Below are positions 16,858 through 26,856 of a DNA stretch of 64,000 nucleotides, piece after piece. The notes below the pieces were generated by a model. It made no database searches. It saw nothing but the letters and a program-made list of their open reading frames with translations, and had not been told where the DNA came from. Source of the DNA: Serinibacter arcticus (GTDB lineage Bacteria; Actinomycetota; Actinomycetes; Actinomycetales; Beutenbergiaceae). Positions within the stretch are counted from its first letter, which is position 1, and each line of letters starts with the position of its first letter. The DNA is taken from positions 868,001 through 932,000 of the forward strand of contig NZ_RHPJ01000002.1 of the NCBI RefSeq assembly GCF_004786095.1, read 5' to 3'. The position numbers and the translations under genes are program-made.

Positions 16858-17682
16858 TCAGAGCGTCGGGATGTGGAAGCCGCCGTCGACGTTGACGACC
16901 TCACCGGTGGAGTAGGGGATCTGGCCCGAGGCCAGGATGGCGACGGCGCCGGCGACGTCGGAGGGTCGGCCCCAGCGCGCGATCGGCACGTTTCCGTCGG
17001 CGAAGAACGCGTCGTACTTGCCCTTCACGCCGGCCGTCATGTCGGTCTCGATGATGCCCGGTCGGACCTCGTAGACCACGATCCCCTCGGGGGCGAGCCG
17101 GGCGGCGAACAGCTGCGTCGCCATCCCCACGCCCGCCTTGGACAGGCAGTAGTCGCCGCGGTTGACGCTGACGGTGACGGCCGAGGTGGAGGAGACGTTG
17201 ACGATCGTGGCGAGCGGGCGGAGAGGGGCTGCGGGGGAGTCGGCAGCGGGTACGACGGCGTCGTCGCGCAGCGCGAGGACCCGGTTCGCGAACAGCTGCG
17301 TGAGGAAGTACGGACCGCGCAGGTTGATGCCGATGACGCGGTCGAAGCTCTCCGTCGTCGCCTCGAGGATGTCGGCGCGCACGCTCGGGGCGACGCCGGC
17401 GTTGTTGACCAGGAGATCGAGCCGCCCCCAGGCCTCGACGGCGTCCTCGACGTAGCGCGCGTGGTCGGCCGGGTCGGCGACGGAACCCTGCACGTAGCGC
17501 ACGCGGGCGGGGTCGCCGGCCAGCTCGCGGAGCGGATCCAGCACGTCGGCCGGCTCGGGGCGCGTCGCGAGGATCGAGACGCGGTACCCGTCGGCGAGCA
17601 ACCGCTCCGTGATGCCGAGCCCGATGCCGCGACTCCCGCCGGTGACGAGGGCGACGGGGGAGCTGGCGGAGTCGTGCGTCAT
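16858..17682 (-). CDS. Short-chain dehydrogenase/reductase
   Basis: 274-residue classical SDR. Cofactor motif TGGSRGIGLG near residue 14, structural NNAG (LVNNAGVAP), catalytic Ser in VNVSSTSAVT, YCLSK (Tyr/Lys pair), and the C-terminal INVDGG-like GEVVNVDGGFHIP. The ATG at 17682 has GAGGACC upstream and begins immediately before the Rossmann strand. First gene of a two-gene operon with the flavoprotein. Probably oxidises or reduces a sugar or polyol; often mis-named 3-oxoacyl-ACP reductase. Confidence 0.9.
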   Translation of the reverse strand: MTHDSASSPVALVTGGSRGIGLGITERLLADGYRVSILATRPEPADVLDPLRELAGDPARVRYVQGSVADPADHARYVEDAVEAWGRLDLLVNNAGVAPSVRADILEATTESFDRVIGINLRGPYFLTQLFANRVLALRDDAVVPAADSPAAPLRPLATIVNVSSTSAVTVSVNRGDYCLSKAGVGMATQLFAARLAPEGIVVYEVRPGIIETDMTAGVKGKYDAFFADGNVPIARWGRPSDVAGAVAILASGQIPYSTGEVVNVDGGFHIPTL

Positions 17683-17718
17683 GGAGGTCCTCACGGTCGA
17701 GCTGCTGTCGGCATTGAC

Positions 17719-17732
17719 GGTAAGCGCTATCC
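17719..17732. promoter_or_regulatory. LacI-type operator (GGTAAGCGCTATCC)
   Basis: 14-nt dyad with the AGCGCT core, 37 nt upstream of the SDR start on the minus strand, overlapping the candidate -10 box. Flanks differ from the sites at 6189 and 11657 but the central 8 bases follow the same pattern. Confidence 0.68.
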
Positions 17733-17757
17733 AAACACGTGCCACCCCACGTGTCCA
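17729..17757 (-). promoter_or_regulatory. Candidate promoter of the SDR-flavoprotein operon
   Basis: On the minus strand TGGACA (17757-17752), 17 nt, TTGGAT (17734-17729). The -10 overlaps the operator, matching the layout at the Gfo/Idh operon. Confidence 0.5.
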
Positions 17758-17788
17758 CCGTGAGCGTCCCCCGACGACACCGACACGG

Positions 17789-17852
17789 CCGCCGAGAACG
17801 TCCTGGCTCGCGTCATCCGCCCCCGGAACGCGGGCCAGGACGTTCTCGGCGG
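17789..17852 (-). terminator. Long palindromic hairpin (18-bp perfect stem)
   Basis: CCGCCGAGAACGTCCTGG pairs perfectly with its complement across a 28-nt loop. It lies just downstream of the stop of the acyl-CoA dehydrogenase-like gene on the minus strand, so it probably ends that transcript. The same leading motif CCGCCGAGARCG appears in the spacers at 26772 and 39720. Confidence 0.65.
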
Positions 17853-17870
17853 TGGGGTGCGGTGGGGGCG

Positions 17871-19025
17871 CTAGGGGAGGGGGCCGAGGATCGAGGTCGC
17901 GATCGTGCCGTGGGCCGACTCCTCGTCGCTCGGGTGGAAGATCCCGGCGAGCACGTCGCGGTAGAGCCGGCCGATCTCGCTCCCGTTCGCGTACGACGCG
18001 CCACCGCTCACCCGCACGACCTGGTCGACGACGGCGCGCGCGTCCTCCACCGCCCGCACCTTCAGCCCCACGAGCTGCGCGAACCACCGCGCACCGTGGT
18101 CGGCGCCCTCGTCCACGTCGCGCGCGAGGGCGAGCACCTGCAGGCGTGCGCCGTCCTGCCGCATCGCCGCCGCGGCCACCGTCCACCGGATGTCGGGGTC
18201 GACGGCGTAGGTCGCGCCGTCGTTCCTCCGCGAGCGTCGGCGGTGCGCCGCCTCGGCGCCCAGCTCCACCGCCCGGCCCGCGAGGCCGGTGTAGACCGCG
18301 GCGATCAGCACCTCGAACGTCGCGAACAGCGCGAACACGAACGGATCGGCGCTCGGCCCGATCGGCAGGGACCGGTAGACGCGGTCGGCGGGGGCGTGCG
18401 CACCGTCCAGCACGGTGCTGCGCGACTGGGTCGCGCGCATCCCCAGCGTGTTCCAGTCGTCCTTCGTCGACGTCCCCTCGCGCGTGACGACGGCGTGCAC
18501 CAGCCGCGGGCCGGCGGGGTCGGTGTCGTCGCGACCGAAGGTCGCCAGCCGGGTCCACACCGGTGCGAGCGACGTGAAGATCTTGGTGCCGTGGAAGCGG
18601 TAGCCGCCCTCGCCGTCGGGTACCGCGCGCGTGAGCGAGTCGAACATGACGAGGTCGTTGCCCGCCTCGGAGTTGCCGAACGCGAAGATCTCGCCGGCGG
18701 CGGCCTCGCGAAGGATGAAGGCGACGGAGTCGTCGCCGCCGGCGTCGAGGCGGGCCGCCAGCCCGGTGACCGCCAGGTGCATGCCGACGCACAGCGCCGT
18801 GGCCGGGGCGGCCGCCGCCAGCCGCATCTGCTCGCGCGCGACCTCCTCGAGCGTGAAGCCGGCCCCGCCGAGGTCCTCCGGGACGAACGCCCGGAGGTAG
18901 CCCAGGGACGCCAGCTCCTCGAGGTCCGCGTGCGGGAAGGTGTTCTCCGCGTCGTGCGCGGGGGCGCGCTCGTGGATGCGAGCGAGGACGTCGTCGGTGA
19001 GCAGCGTGCGGATCGTGCGTGCCAT
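17871..19025 (-). CDS. Acyl-CoA dehydrogenase-family flavoprotein
   Basis: 384 residues from the ATG at 19025. The N-terminal helical domain (LASLGYLRAFVPEDLGGAGFTLEE) and the beta domain with HGTKIFTSLAPVW and substrate/FAD-site FGNSEAGND are typical. The active-site Glu of canonical acyl-CoA dehydrogenases is not obvious, and the C-terminal region is closer to DszC/flavin monooxygenase-like members, so a desulfurisation- or hydroxylase-type role is also possible. It stands alone between the SDR operon and the glycerol genes. No clear Shine-Dalgarno; longer in-frame starts upstream lack homology-like sequence. Confidence 0.78.
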   Translation of the reverse strand: MARTIRTLLTDDVLARIHERAPAHDAENTFPHADLEELASLGYLRAFVPEDLGGAGFTLEEVAREQMRLAAAAPATALCVGMHLAVTGLAARLDAGGDDSVAFILREAAAGEIFAFGNSEAGNDLVMFDSLTRAVPDGEGGYRFHGTKIFTSLAPVWTRLATFGRDDTDPAGPRLVHAVVTREGTSTKDDWNTLGMRATQSRSTVLDGAHAPADRVYRSLPIGPSADPFVFALFATFEVLIAAVYTGLAGRAVELGAEAAHRRRSRRNDGATYAVDPDIRWTVAAAAMRQDGARLQVLALARDVDEGADHGARWFAQLVGLKVRAVEDARAVVDQVVRVSGGASYANGSEIGRLYRDVLAGIFHPSDEESAHGTIATSILGPLP

Positions 19026-19108
19026 GCCGTCAGCCTGCCACCGGACCGCGGCGACGGCGTCGAACGGCCGGTCGGAGTCCCGCCGGGGCCGACCCGACCC
19101 CGGAGATG

Positions 19109-19148
19109 GCTGTGGCCGGTCAGCAGGGGGACTGCAACCGGCCACAGC
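19109..19148. repeat. Inverted repeat (12-bp arms) in a gene-free spacer
   Basis: GCTGTGGCCGGT and its exact complement separated by 16 nt. It lies in the 291-nt spacer between the start of the acyl-CoA dehydrogenase gene and the end of glpK, about 85 nt upstream of the former. It could be an operator, a processing site or part of a terminator. Confidence 0.5.
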
Positions 19149-19215
19149 ACTCACGTCCGCGACGTTGAGGACGGCCTCACGCTAACCCACCGTCGGTGAC
19201 GTGGCTCACGCACGG

Positions 19216-19270
19216 GACGCCGCCCGGCGGATCGATGCCACATCGTGACCTTCGATCGCCGGACGGCGTC
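19216..19270 (-). terminator. Probable glpK terminator
   Basis: Stem of about 18 bp (GACGCC...GATCG with CGATCGCC...GGCGTC; one mismatch and one bulge), loop 18 nt, beginning 47 nt past the glpK stop on the minus strand. Confidence 0.6.
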
Positions 19271-19316
19271 CGGGCGGCTGCACGGCCGGGCGGCTCACGC
19301 CGTCGACCGCCTCACC

Positions 19317-20834
<1,518 letters not shown>

Positions 20835-20965
20835 GATGGTTCCCTTCACTTCTTCGTTGATGTGTCAGTGGTGGTGCGGCTGCTGGTGGATCACGTGGTG
20901 CGCGACGGCGGTGGCGGGTCGAGCGGTCGGCCCGCCGCCGCCGTCGTGAGGGTGGGGCTGTCGAC

Positions 20966-21715
20966 TCAGACGACGGTCAGCGCGCCGCCGACGAGGCCGG
21001 CCAGCGCGCCGCCGACCAGCGGACCGGCGATCGGGACCCAGGAGTAGCCCCAGTCGGACGTGCCCTTGCCCTTGATGGGGAGAAGGGCGTGGGCGATTCG
21101 CGGACCGAGGTCGCGAGCGGGGTTGATGGCGTACCCGGTCGGACCACCGAGGCTGGCGCCGATGCCGACCACGACGAGCGCGACGGCGAGCGGGCCGATG
21201 GCGGTCGGCGTGGGGCCGAAGTGGATGATGGTGAAGACCAGCACGAACGTGGCGATGACCTCGGTGACGAAGTTGCGACCGAGCGAGCGGATGGCGGGCC
21301 CGGTGGCGAAGACGCCGAGCTTGGTGCCCGCGTCCTCCTCGGCGTCGAAGTGGTCCTTGTAGATGACCCAGACGAGCACGGCGCCGATGATGGCGCCGAT
21401 CAGCTGAGCGGCGATGTAGATGAGGGCGTTGCCGGCGTTGGCCGCGATCGGGTCGAGGCCCAGGTCGGCGTTGCCGGCGAAGAAGTCGCCGCCGCTGGTC
21501 CACAGACCGACGGTCACGGCGGGGTTCAGGTGGGCGCCGGAGCGGAAGGCGGCGTAGACACCGGTGAAGACCGCGAGGCCCCAGCCGAAGTTGATCAGCA
21601 GCCAGCCCCCGCCGAAGCCCTTGGTGCCCTTGAGGATGACGTTGGCGACGACGCCGCCGCCGAGGAGGACGAGCAGTGCGGTTCCGATGAGCTCGGGCAC
21701 GAAGATGTTGTTCAC
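20966..21715 (-). CDS. glpF: Glycerol uptake facilitator (MIP/aquaporin family)
   Basis: 249-residue membrane channel with six hydrophobic segments. Both pore NPA motifs are intact (HLNPAVTVG and AINPARDLGPR); the Asp after the second motif is the aquaglyceroporin signature. The GTG at 21715 has AGAGG 6 nt upstream. It lies 131 nt ahead of glpK. The gap to glpK holds no gene. Confidence 0.95.
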   Translation of the reverse strand: MNNIFVPELIGTALLVLLGGGVVANVILKGTKGFGGGWLLINFGWGLAVFTGVYAAFRSGAHLNPAVTVGLWTSGGDFFAGNADLGLDPIAANAGNALIYIAAQLIGAIIGAVLVWVIYKDHFDAEEDAGTKLGVFATGPAIRSLGRNFVTEVIATFVLVFTIIHFGPTPTAIGPLAVALVVVGIGASLGGPTGYAINPARDLGPRIAHALLPIKGKGTSDWGYSWVPIAGPLVGGALAGLVGGALTVV

Positions 21716-21779
21716 GGACAACCTCTCTTCACTTCGTTGTGAGGATGACGCAGGTGCATCATCTGCGGACGAGTGTGGC

Positions 21780-21822
21780 GGCGATCACCGGCGCGCGCCC
21801 GACGGCGCGCGGGGCGATCGCC
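21780..21822 (-). terminator. Hairpin after glpD
   Basis: Two stacked stems on the minus strand: GGCGATC/GATCGCC outer (7 bp) and CGCGCGCC/GGCGCGCG inner (8 bp) with a CGAC loop and an internal loop. It directly follows the glpD stop, so glpF-glpK probably depend partly on their own promoter or on read-through. Confidence 0.6.
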
Positions 21823-21830
21823 GCCACGGG

Positions 21831-23573
21831 TCAGGACGCTGCGGCAGGCTGCAGCGGCTGCATGGGGGCGATGTCGGCGACGGCGAGGCGCGCCTCCTCC
21901 GCCTCCTCGTCGGTGGTGGTGCGGGCGGCCGCGTCGGTCGCGTCGCACCGGGCGATCCACGAGGCCTTCTCGGCCTCGACCTTGGCGTCGTCCCAGCCGA
22001 GGACGTCCGCGACGATGGCGGCGATCTCGTCCAGGGCACCGCGGCCGGCGTCGGCGATCTCGTACGACAGGCGCGTGCGGTGCAGGAGGACGTCCTCCAG
22101 GTGCAGCACCTGCTCGTGCGTGGCGGCGAAGTGGATCTCGGCCCGCAGGTAGGCGGGCGCGTGCTCCAGCGGCTTCGCGAGGTCGGGCTGCTCCTCGATC
22201 GCGGCCATCAGGTCGCGCAGCGCCGAGCCGTAGCGGTGCAGCAGGTGGTCCACCATCGCGGTGCTCCAGCCGAAGCGACGCTCGAGGCGACCGGTCTGGC
22301 GCTTGACGGCCTGGAGGCCGACGGCGCCGATGAGCGGGATGCGCTCCGTGATGGAGGGCAGCGAGCGGGCGCGGTCGCCGAGGGCGAAGTCCACGGCGTC
22401 CTTGGCCATCACCCGGTAGGTCGTCAGCTTGCCGCCCGCGATGGCCGTGAGGCCGGGGGTGGGGGAGGCGACGGTGTGTTCGCGCGAGACCTTGGCCGAG
22501 GACGTGCCGTCCTTAGTGCCGGGCTGCAGCAGCGGTCGCAGTCCCGCCCAGGTGCCGATGACGTCCTCGCGGCCGATCGGGTCGGCCAGCACCGCGTTGG
22601 CGTGCTCGATGACGTAGTCGATGTCGGCCGCCGTCGCGACGGGGTGGACCGGGTCCTGCTCGTAGGGCGTGTCGGTGGTGCCGATGACCCAGTAGCGCGA
22701 CCACGGGATCACGAACAGCACGCTCTTCTCGGTCTGGAGGATCAGCCCGACCTCGCCGCGGATCCGCTCGCGCGGGACGACGATGTGGATGCCCTTGGAC
22801 GCGAGGACCTTGAGGCCGCCGTCGGTCCCGGCGAGGGACTCGGTCTCCTCGGTCCACACGCCGGTGGCGTTGATGACGTGCGTGGCCTTGACCGTGCGCT
22901 CCTCACCCGTCTCCAGGTCGCGGACGACGGCGCCGTCGACGCGGCCGAGACCGCTCTTGGTGAGCTCGACCAGCTGCGTGCGCGAGGCGGCGAGCGCGCC
23001 GTAGGAGGCCGCGGTGCGGACCACCGTGAGCACGAGCCTGGCATCGTCGACCGACGCGTCCCAGTACTTGATGGCACCGAGCGCGGCGTCGTCGGACAGG
23101 TCGGGGAACGCCTTGTGGAGCGCCTTCTTCGACAGGTGGCGGTGCAGCGGCATGGCGCGGCCCTTGCGGCTGCCGATCGTGGCGAGCACGTCGTACAGCG
23201 CGATCCCGGCGCCGACGTACGGCCGCTCCCAGTGCTTGAGCACGGGGTAGAGGAAGGGCACGGGCTTGACCAGGTGCGGCGCGATCTCCTTGATGAGGAG
23301 GTCGCGCTCGGTCAGGGCCTCGTGCACGAGGGAGAAGTCGAGCATCTGCAGGTAGCGCAGGCCGCCGTGGACGAGCTTGCTGGAGCGGCTGGACGTGCCC
23401 GAGGCCCAGTCCTGGGCCTCGATGATGCCGGTGCGCAGGCCACGGGTGGCGGCGTCGAGGGCGATGCCGGCGCCGGTGATGCCGCCGCCGATGACGAGGA
23501 CGTCGAGACCGGCGTCGTCGCTCATGGCGTCGAGGGCCTCGGTACGGGTCGCGGGGGTGATCGCGGTGGTCAC
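21831..23573 (-). CDS. glpD: Aerobic glycerol-3-phosphate dehydrogenase (FAD)
   Basis: Oxidises glycerol 3-phosphate to dihydroxyacetone phosphate at the membrane, passing electrons to quinone. 580 residues. FAD motif DVLVIGGGITGAGIALDAATRG, then SGTSSRSSKLVHGGLRYLQ, both diagnostic for GlpD. The helical C-terminal domain is present. The GTG at 23573 follows an ideal AGGAGGA 5 nt away. Divergent from a SorC-type regulator. Confidence 0.96.
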   Translation of the reverse strand: MTTAITPATRTEALDAMSDDAGLDVLVIGGGITGAGIALDAATRGLRTGIIEAQDWASGTSSRSSKLVHGGLRYLQMLDFSLVHEALTERDLLIKEIAPHLVKPVPFLYPVLKHWERPYVGAGIALYDVLATIGSRKGRAMPLHRHLSKKALHKAFPDLSDDAALGAIKYWDASVDDARLVLTVVRTAASYGALAASRTQLVELTKSGLGRVDGAVVRDLETGEERTVKATHVINATGVWTEETESLAGTDGGLKVLASKGIHIVVPRERIRGEVGLILQTEKSVLFVIPWSRYWVIGTTDTPYEQDPVHPVATAADIDYVIEHANAVLADPIGREDVIGTWAGLRPLLQPGTKDGTSSAKVSREHTVASPTPGLTAIAGGKLTTYRVMAKDAVDFALGDRARSLPSITERIPLIGAVGLQAVKRQTGRLERRFGWSTAMVDHLLHRYGSALRDLMAAIEEQPDLAKPLEHAPAYLRAEIHFAATHEQVLHLEDVLLHRTRLSYEIADAGRGALDEIAAIVADVLGWDDAKVEAEKASWIARCDATDAAARTTTDEEAEEARLAVADIAPMQPLQPAAAS

Positions 23574-23659
23574 AGTTCCTCCTGTGCCTGGGTGCGGTGG
23601 GGCCCGTCGGCTGGCGGCCCACCGTCAACCCTGGCCCCGCGAGCACATCTGCGCAACAC

Positions 23660-23679
23660 TGGTGCACGGATGTGCACCA
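23660..23679. promoter_or_regulatory. Palindromic operator in the glpD/sorC divergent region
   Basis: TGGTGCAC-GGAT-GTGCACCA, a perfect 8-bp dyad 14 nt before the regulator start. Nearby GCACATCTGCGC (23644-23655) resembles GTGCATCATCTGCG upstream of glpF (21753-21766). Likely bound by the SorC-type regulator, giving autoregulation and control of glpD. Confidence 0.6.
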
Positions 23680-23693
23680 GGGGAGGAGAGATC

Positions 23694-24650
23694 GTGGACG
23701 GTCGTGACGAGCTGATGCACGAGGCGGCCACGATGTACTACCTGCAGGACGCCACGATGGAGACCATCGGCCGCCAGCTGCGCATGTCGAGGTCGGGGGT
23801 GAGCCGACTGCTGAAGGCCGCGCGCGAGCGCGGGATGGTGCAGGTCCAGGTGCGGTCCCCGGGTGCGGGCGGCGCCGTCGCCCGCAGCGTCGAGCGCCTG
23901 TTCCGGGTGCGGGCGCACGTCGTACCGGTGCGCTCGCCGCTGACCGACGACGTCCGCCTGGACCACGTCTCCCGGTACGCGGCGCAGCTGCTGCAGGGCT
24001 GGTTCGGGCACGGGATGACGCTCGGGCTCGCCTGGGGCACCACGGTCGCCGCGGTCGCGGTGCACCTGACGCACACGCCGATCAGGGATGCCACGGTCGT
24101 GCAGCTCAACGGCGCCGCCAACACTCTGTCCTCCGGCCTCGCCTACGGCACCGACCTGGTGAGCCAGTTCGCCCAGGCGTTCGACGCCGTCCCCGAGCAC
24201 TTCCCGGTGCCCGCCTTCTTCGACTTCGCCGCCACGCGTCAGCTGATGTGGCGCGAGCGCAGCGTCCGGCACGTGCTCGCCGTCCAGGCGCGCGCGGACC
24301 TCGCGGTGTTCGGTGTGGGCGCGCTCGTCGCGCCGGTGCCCTCGCACGTGTACACGTCCGGCTACCTCGAGGAGGAGGACCGCACGGCGCTCGCGGTCGA
24401 CGGCGTGGTGGGCGACGTGTGCACCGTCTTCCTGCGCGAGGACGGGTCGTGGGAGGACGTGGCGATCAACGACCGCGCCACCGGCCCGACGCCGCGCCAG
24501 CTCCAGGCCATCGACCGCCGCGTGTGCGTGGTCGCGGGGGAGGCGAAGGTGGTGCCGCTGCGCGCGGCGCTGCGGGCGGGCGCCGTCACCGATCTCGTGA
24601 TCGACGAGCCGACGGCGAACACCCTCGTCCGTGGCACCATGCCGGGGTGA
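23694..24650 (+). CDS. SorC/DeoR-type sugar-binding transcriptional regulator, likely of glycerol catabolism
   Basis: 318 residues from the GTG at 23694, which follows GGAGGAG by 5 nt. The N-terminal helix-turn-helix reads AATMYYLQDATMETIGRQL...SRSGVSRLLKAARERG, and the remainder is a SorC/CggR sugar-phosphate-binding domain (TLGLAWGTTVAAVA; ADLAVFGVGAL; GDVCTVFLREDG). Divergent from glpD, it is the natural candidate for controlling glpD/F/K with glycerol 3-phosphate or another phosphosugar as effector; that is inference from position. It replaces the DeoR-type GlpR seen in many bacteria. Confidence 0.88.
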   Translation: MDGRDELMHEAATMYYLQDATMETIGRQLRMSRSGVSRLLKAARERGMVQVQVRSPGAGGAVARSVERLFRVRAHVVPVRSPLTDDVRLDHVSRYAAQLLQGWFGHGMTLGLAWGTTVAAVAVHLTHTPIRDATVVQLNGAANTLSSGLAYGTDLVSQFAQAFDAVPEHFPVPAFFDFAATRQLMWRERSVRHVLAVQARADLAVFGVGALVAPVPSHVYTSGYLEEEDRTALAVDGVVGDVCTVFLREDGSWEDVAINDRATGPTPRQLQAIDRRVCVVAGEAKVVPLRAALRAGAVTDLVIDEPTANTLVRGTMPG

Positions 24651-25204
24651 GCACCGAGCCAGAGTCCGCCGTCGCCCCGCAGGTCCCGTCCCCCGGCGCG
24701 GTCACCGTGCGCCGCGCCGTCGCCGCGGACGCGCGAGCGATCCGCGACCTGGTCGTCCCCTACGCCGAGCGACGCATCCTGCTGGCCAAGGAGCTGGTGG
24801 GCTACTACGAGTCGGTGCAGGAGTTCCTGGTCGCGGTCTCGCCCGACGGCGACGTCGTGGGCTGCGGCGCCCTCCACGTGATGTGGCGCGACCTGGGGGA
24901 GGTGCGCACGCTCGCCGTCCGCGAGGACTGGGTGCGCGCCGGCGTGGGGCGCGCCCTGGTCGGTGCGCTGCTCGACCGGGCGGCGGAGCTGGGGCTCGAG
25001 CGGGTCTTCTGCCTCACGTTCGAGGTCGACTTCTTCTCTCGGCTCGGGTTCGCGCCGCTCGAGGGTGACGCCGTCGACCCCGACGTGTTCGCGCAGCTCC
25101 TGCGCTCGCACGACGACGGCGTCGCGGAGTTCCTCGATCTCGCCCACGTCAAGCAGAACACCCTGGGCAACACCCGGATGATCGTCAGGCTGGCGGAGCG
25201 CTGA
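24647..25204 (+). CDS. argA: Amino-acid N-acetyltransferase (N-acetylglutamate synthase, short GNAT type)
   Basis: Makes N-acetylglutamate for arginine biosynthesis. 185 residues from a GTG that overlaps the regulator stop (GTGA). It matches the mycobacterial short ArgA type: acceptor-site LAKELVGYYESVQEFLVA, VGCGALHVMWRDLGEVRTLAV, the acetyl-CoA loop VRAGVGRALV, FCLTFEVDFFSRLGF, and the terminal VAEFLDLAHVKQNTLGNTRM. Translational coupling to a glycerol regulator has no evident metabolic logic. The 3' end overlaps the convergent membrane-protein gene by 20 nt. Confidence 0.9.
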   Translation: MSTEPESAVAPQVPSPGAVTVRRAVAADARAIRDLVVPYAERRILLAKELVGYYESVQEFLVAVSPDGDVVGCGALHVMWRDLGEVRTLAVREDWVRAGVGRALVGALLDRAAELGLERVFCLTFEVDFFSRLGFAPLEGDAVDPDVFAQLLRSHDDGVAEFLDLAHVKQNTLGNTRMIVRLAER

Positions 25205-25697
25205 CCCGTCGGGCCCGGGGCGCCGCGCGCAGGATGCGTGAGCGCACCAGCCCGATGACGAGCGCGACCTGGATCGCGACGACGGCGCCGAAGACGGCGG
25301 AGATCGCGGTGCTCGGCCGCACCACCACCCAGAAGATCACGCCGATCACGCAGCCGACGACGAGGAACCGCGCGCAGAGCCCGAGGGCCCGCCCGAGTCC
25401 GGCCACGCTGTGGGCGGGGTCGGGGACGCGGCGTCGCAGCAGCTGGACGAGCGCCCACGTCGCCAGCGCGGTCGCGACGAGCGCGGCCAGCTGACCGATC
25501 ATGAGCACCGAGACCCCGGGCACGACGACGTCCGCGCCACCGCCGCCGTTCTCGACCTGGGCCATGCTCGCGGCACCCGCACCGACGAGTCCGACGCCGA
25601 CGGCGGTGCCCGCCATCGCGATCAGCGTGCGGGAGATCGCGCGCACGGCGAGGCCGGTGACGACGTCGGGGTCGGTCGCGGGGGGCGTCTCGCTCAC
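25185..25697 (-). CDS. Small integral membrane protein, function unknown
   Basis: 170 residues from a GTG, with four predicted membrane segments (near 25-45, 65-85, 107-127 and 133-152) and a basic C-terminus. The spacing resembles DUF2975-type proteins, but I cannot confirm the family. It converges on argA with a 20-nt overlap and follows mutY on the same strand after about 100 nt. Confidence 0.65.
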   Translation of the reverse strand: MSETPPATDPDVVTGLAVRAISRTLIAMAGTAVGVGLVGAGAASMAQVENGGGGADVVVPGVSVLMIGQLAALVATALATWALVQLLRRRVPDPAHSVAGLGRALGLCARFLVVGCVIGVIFWVVVRPSTAISAVFGAVVAIQVALVIGLVRSRILRAAPRARRVSAPPA

Positions 25698-25799
25698 GCG
25701 GCCACGGTAGTTCGCGAGCGGCGCGGGGTGGACGAGGCGCGCCCTGCGCGCCCAGGGGCGGCCGCGCGCCTGGCGCTCCCGCTGGTGTCCGCGCGCCCG

Positions 25800-26735
25800 T
25801 CAGCGCCCGAGCACGAACGACTCCGCGTCGCCGGACACGAGACCGTCCGCCACGAGGGAGTCGAGGCTGCGGTGCGCCTGCTCGTCCCCGCTGCCGGCGA
25901 CGGCGACGAGCTCTTCGCGGGTGAGCGGACCCGTCGCGTCGCGCAACGCCGCCATCAGGCGGCCACGCACCTGGCGGTCCGTCCCGTGCCACGCCTGCGT
26001 CCGACGCGCGGCCGCGTGCTCGTCGGCCGGGTAGCCGGCGGCGCGCCAGGCGCAGAGGTCGCGCACCGGGCAGTCGTCGCAGCGCGGTGAGCGGGCCGTG
26101 CACACGAGCGCCCCGAGCTCCATCACGGCGATGTTCCAGCGCGCTGAGGTGGCGTCGTCGCCCGGTACGAGGGCGTCCGCGCGCCGGGTCTCCTCCTGCG
26201 TCAGGTGGGGGCGCGGCAGCGCGGTCCCGGCCGTGAGGCGTCCGAGCACGCGGCGCACGTTGGTGTCCAGCACGACGGCGCGGCGGCCGTGCGCGAAGGC
26301 CGTCACCGCGGCCGCGGTGTACGAACCGACGCCGGGGAGCGCGAGCAGGTCGGCCTCCGCGGTGGGGACCACGCCGTCGTGACGCTCGACGATCGCGGCG
26401 GCGCACTGCTGCAGCCGGAGCGCGCGGCGCGGGTAGCCGAGGCGGCCCCAGGCACGCAGCACCTCGTCGGTCGGGGCGGCGGCCAGCGAGGCCGGGGTCG
26501 GCCAGCGCTCGAGCCAGGCGGTCCAGGGGCCCTCGACCCGGACGACCGGGGTCTGCTGCAGCATGATCTCGCTGACGAGCACGCCCCACGGGGTGGCGGT
26601 CGCGGCGCGCCACGGAAGGTCGCGCCGGTGGACGTCGAACCACACCAGGAGCCTCGCGTGCAGCGCGGCGCGCGGGTGCGGCGGGGTGGAGGCCGGGGCG
26701 GTGGTGGGCGCCGGCGGCACGGGATCGGTGGACAT
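25800..26735 (-). CDS. mutY: A/G-specific adenine glycosylase
   Basis: Removes adenine mispaired with 8-oxoguanine. 311 residues. Helix-hairpin-helix LPGVGSYTAAAV followed by the catalytic Asp (AVVLDTNVRRVLGR), the EIMLQQTPV motif, and a complete 4Fe-4S ligand set, C-x6-C-x2-C-x5-C (CTARSPRCDDCPVRDLC). The C-terminal 8-oxoG-recognition domain is short, with only about 80 residues after the cluster, as in some actinobacterial MutY. ATG at 26735 chosen because the upstream extension is low-complexity. Confidence 0.94.
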   Translation of the reverse strand: MSTDPVPPAPTTAPASTPPHPRAALHARLLVWFDVHRRDLPWRAATATPWGVLVSEIMLQQTPVVRVEGPWTAWLERWPTPASLAAAPTDEVLRAWGRLGYPRRALRLQQCAAAIVERHDGVVPTAEADLLALPGVGSYTAAAVTAFAHGRRAVVLDTNVRRVLGRLTAGTALPRPHLTQEETRRADALVPGDDATSARWNIAVMELGALVCTARSPRCDDCPVRDLCAWRAAGYPADEHAAARRTQAWHGTDRQVRGRLMAALRDATGPLTREELVAVAGSGDEQAHRSLDSLVADGLVSGDAESFVLGR

Positions 26736-26856
26736 CACCCCCGATTCTGCCGCCCGCGGGGGTCCACCCCTCCGCCGAGAACGGAGCGTGGCGGGGCGAC
26801 GTGCCGACGGCGGCGGGGTCACGGGCCCGCGCGGATGCCTCACCTATCCTGCTGAG

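Noticed and set aside
16844-16858. Fusion of the flavoprotein with the SDR because the open frame extends upstream.
   Set aside because: The SDR has its own stop at 16858 in another frame and the flavoprotein has a good ribosome-binding site and GTG at 16844.
17871-19025. Calling this gene a beta-oxidation acyl-CoA dehydrogenase.
   Set aside because: No catalytic Glu could be placed and no other fatty-acid genes are near, so only the family name is given.
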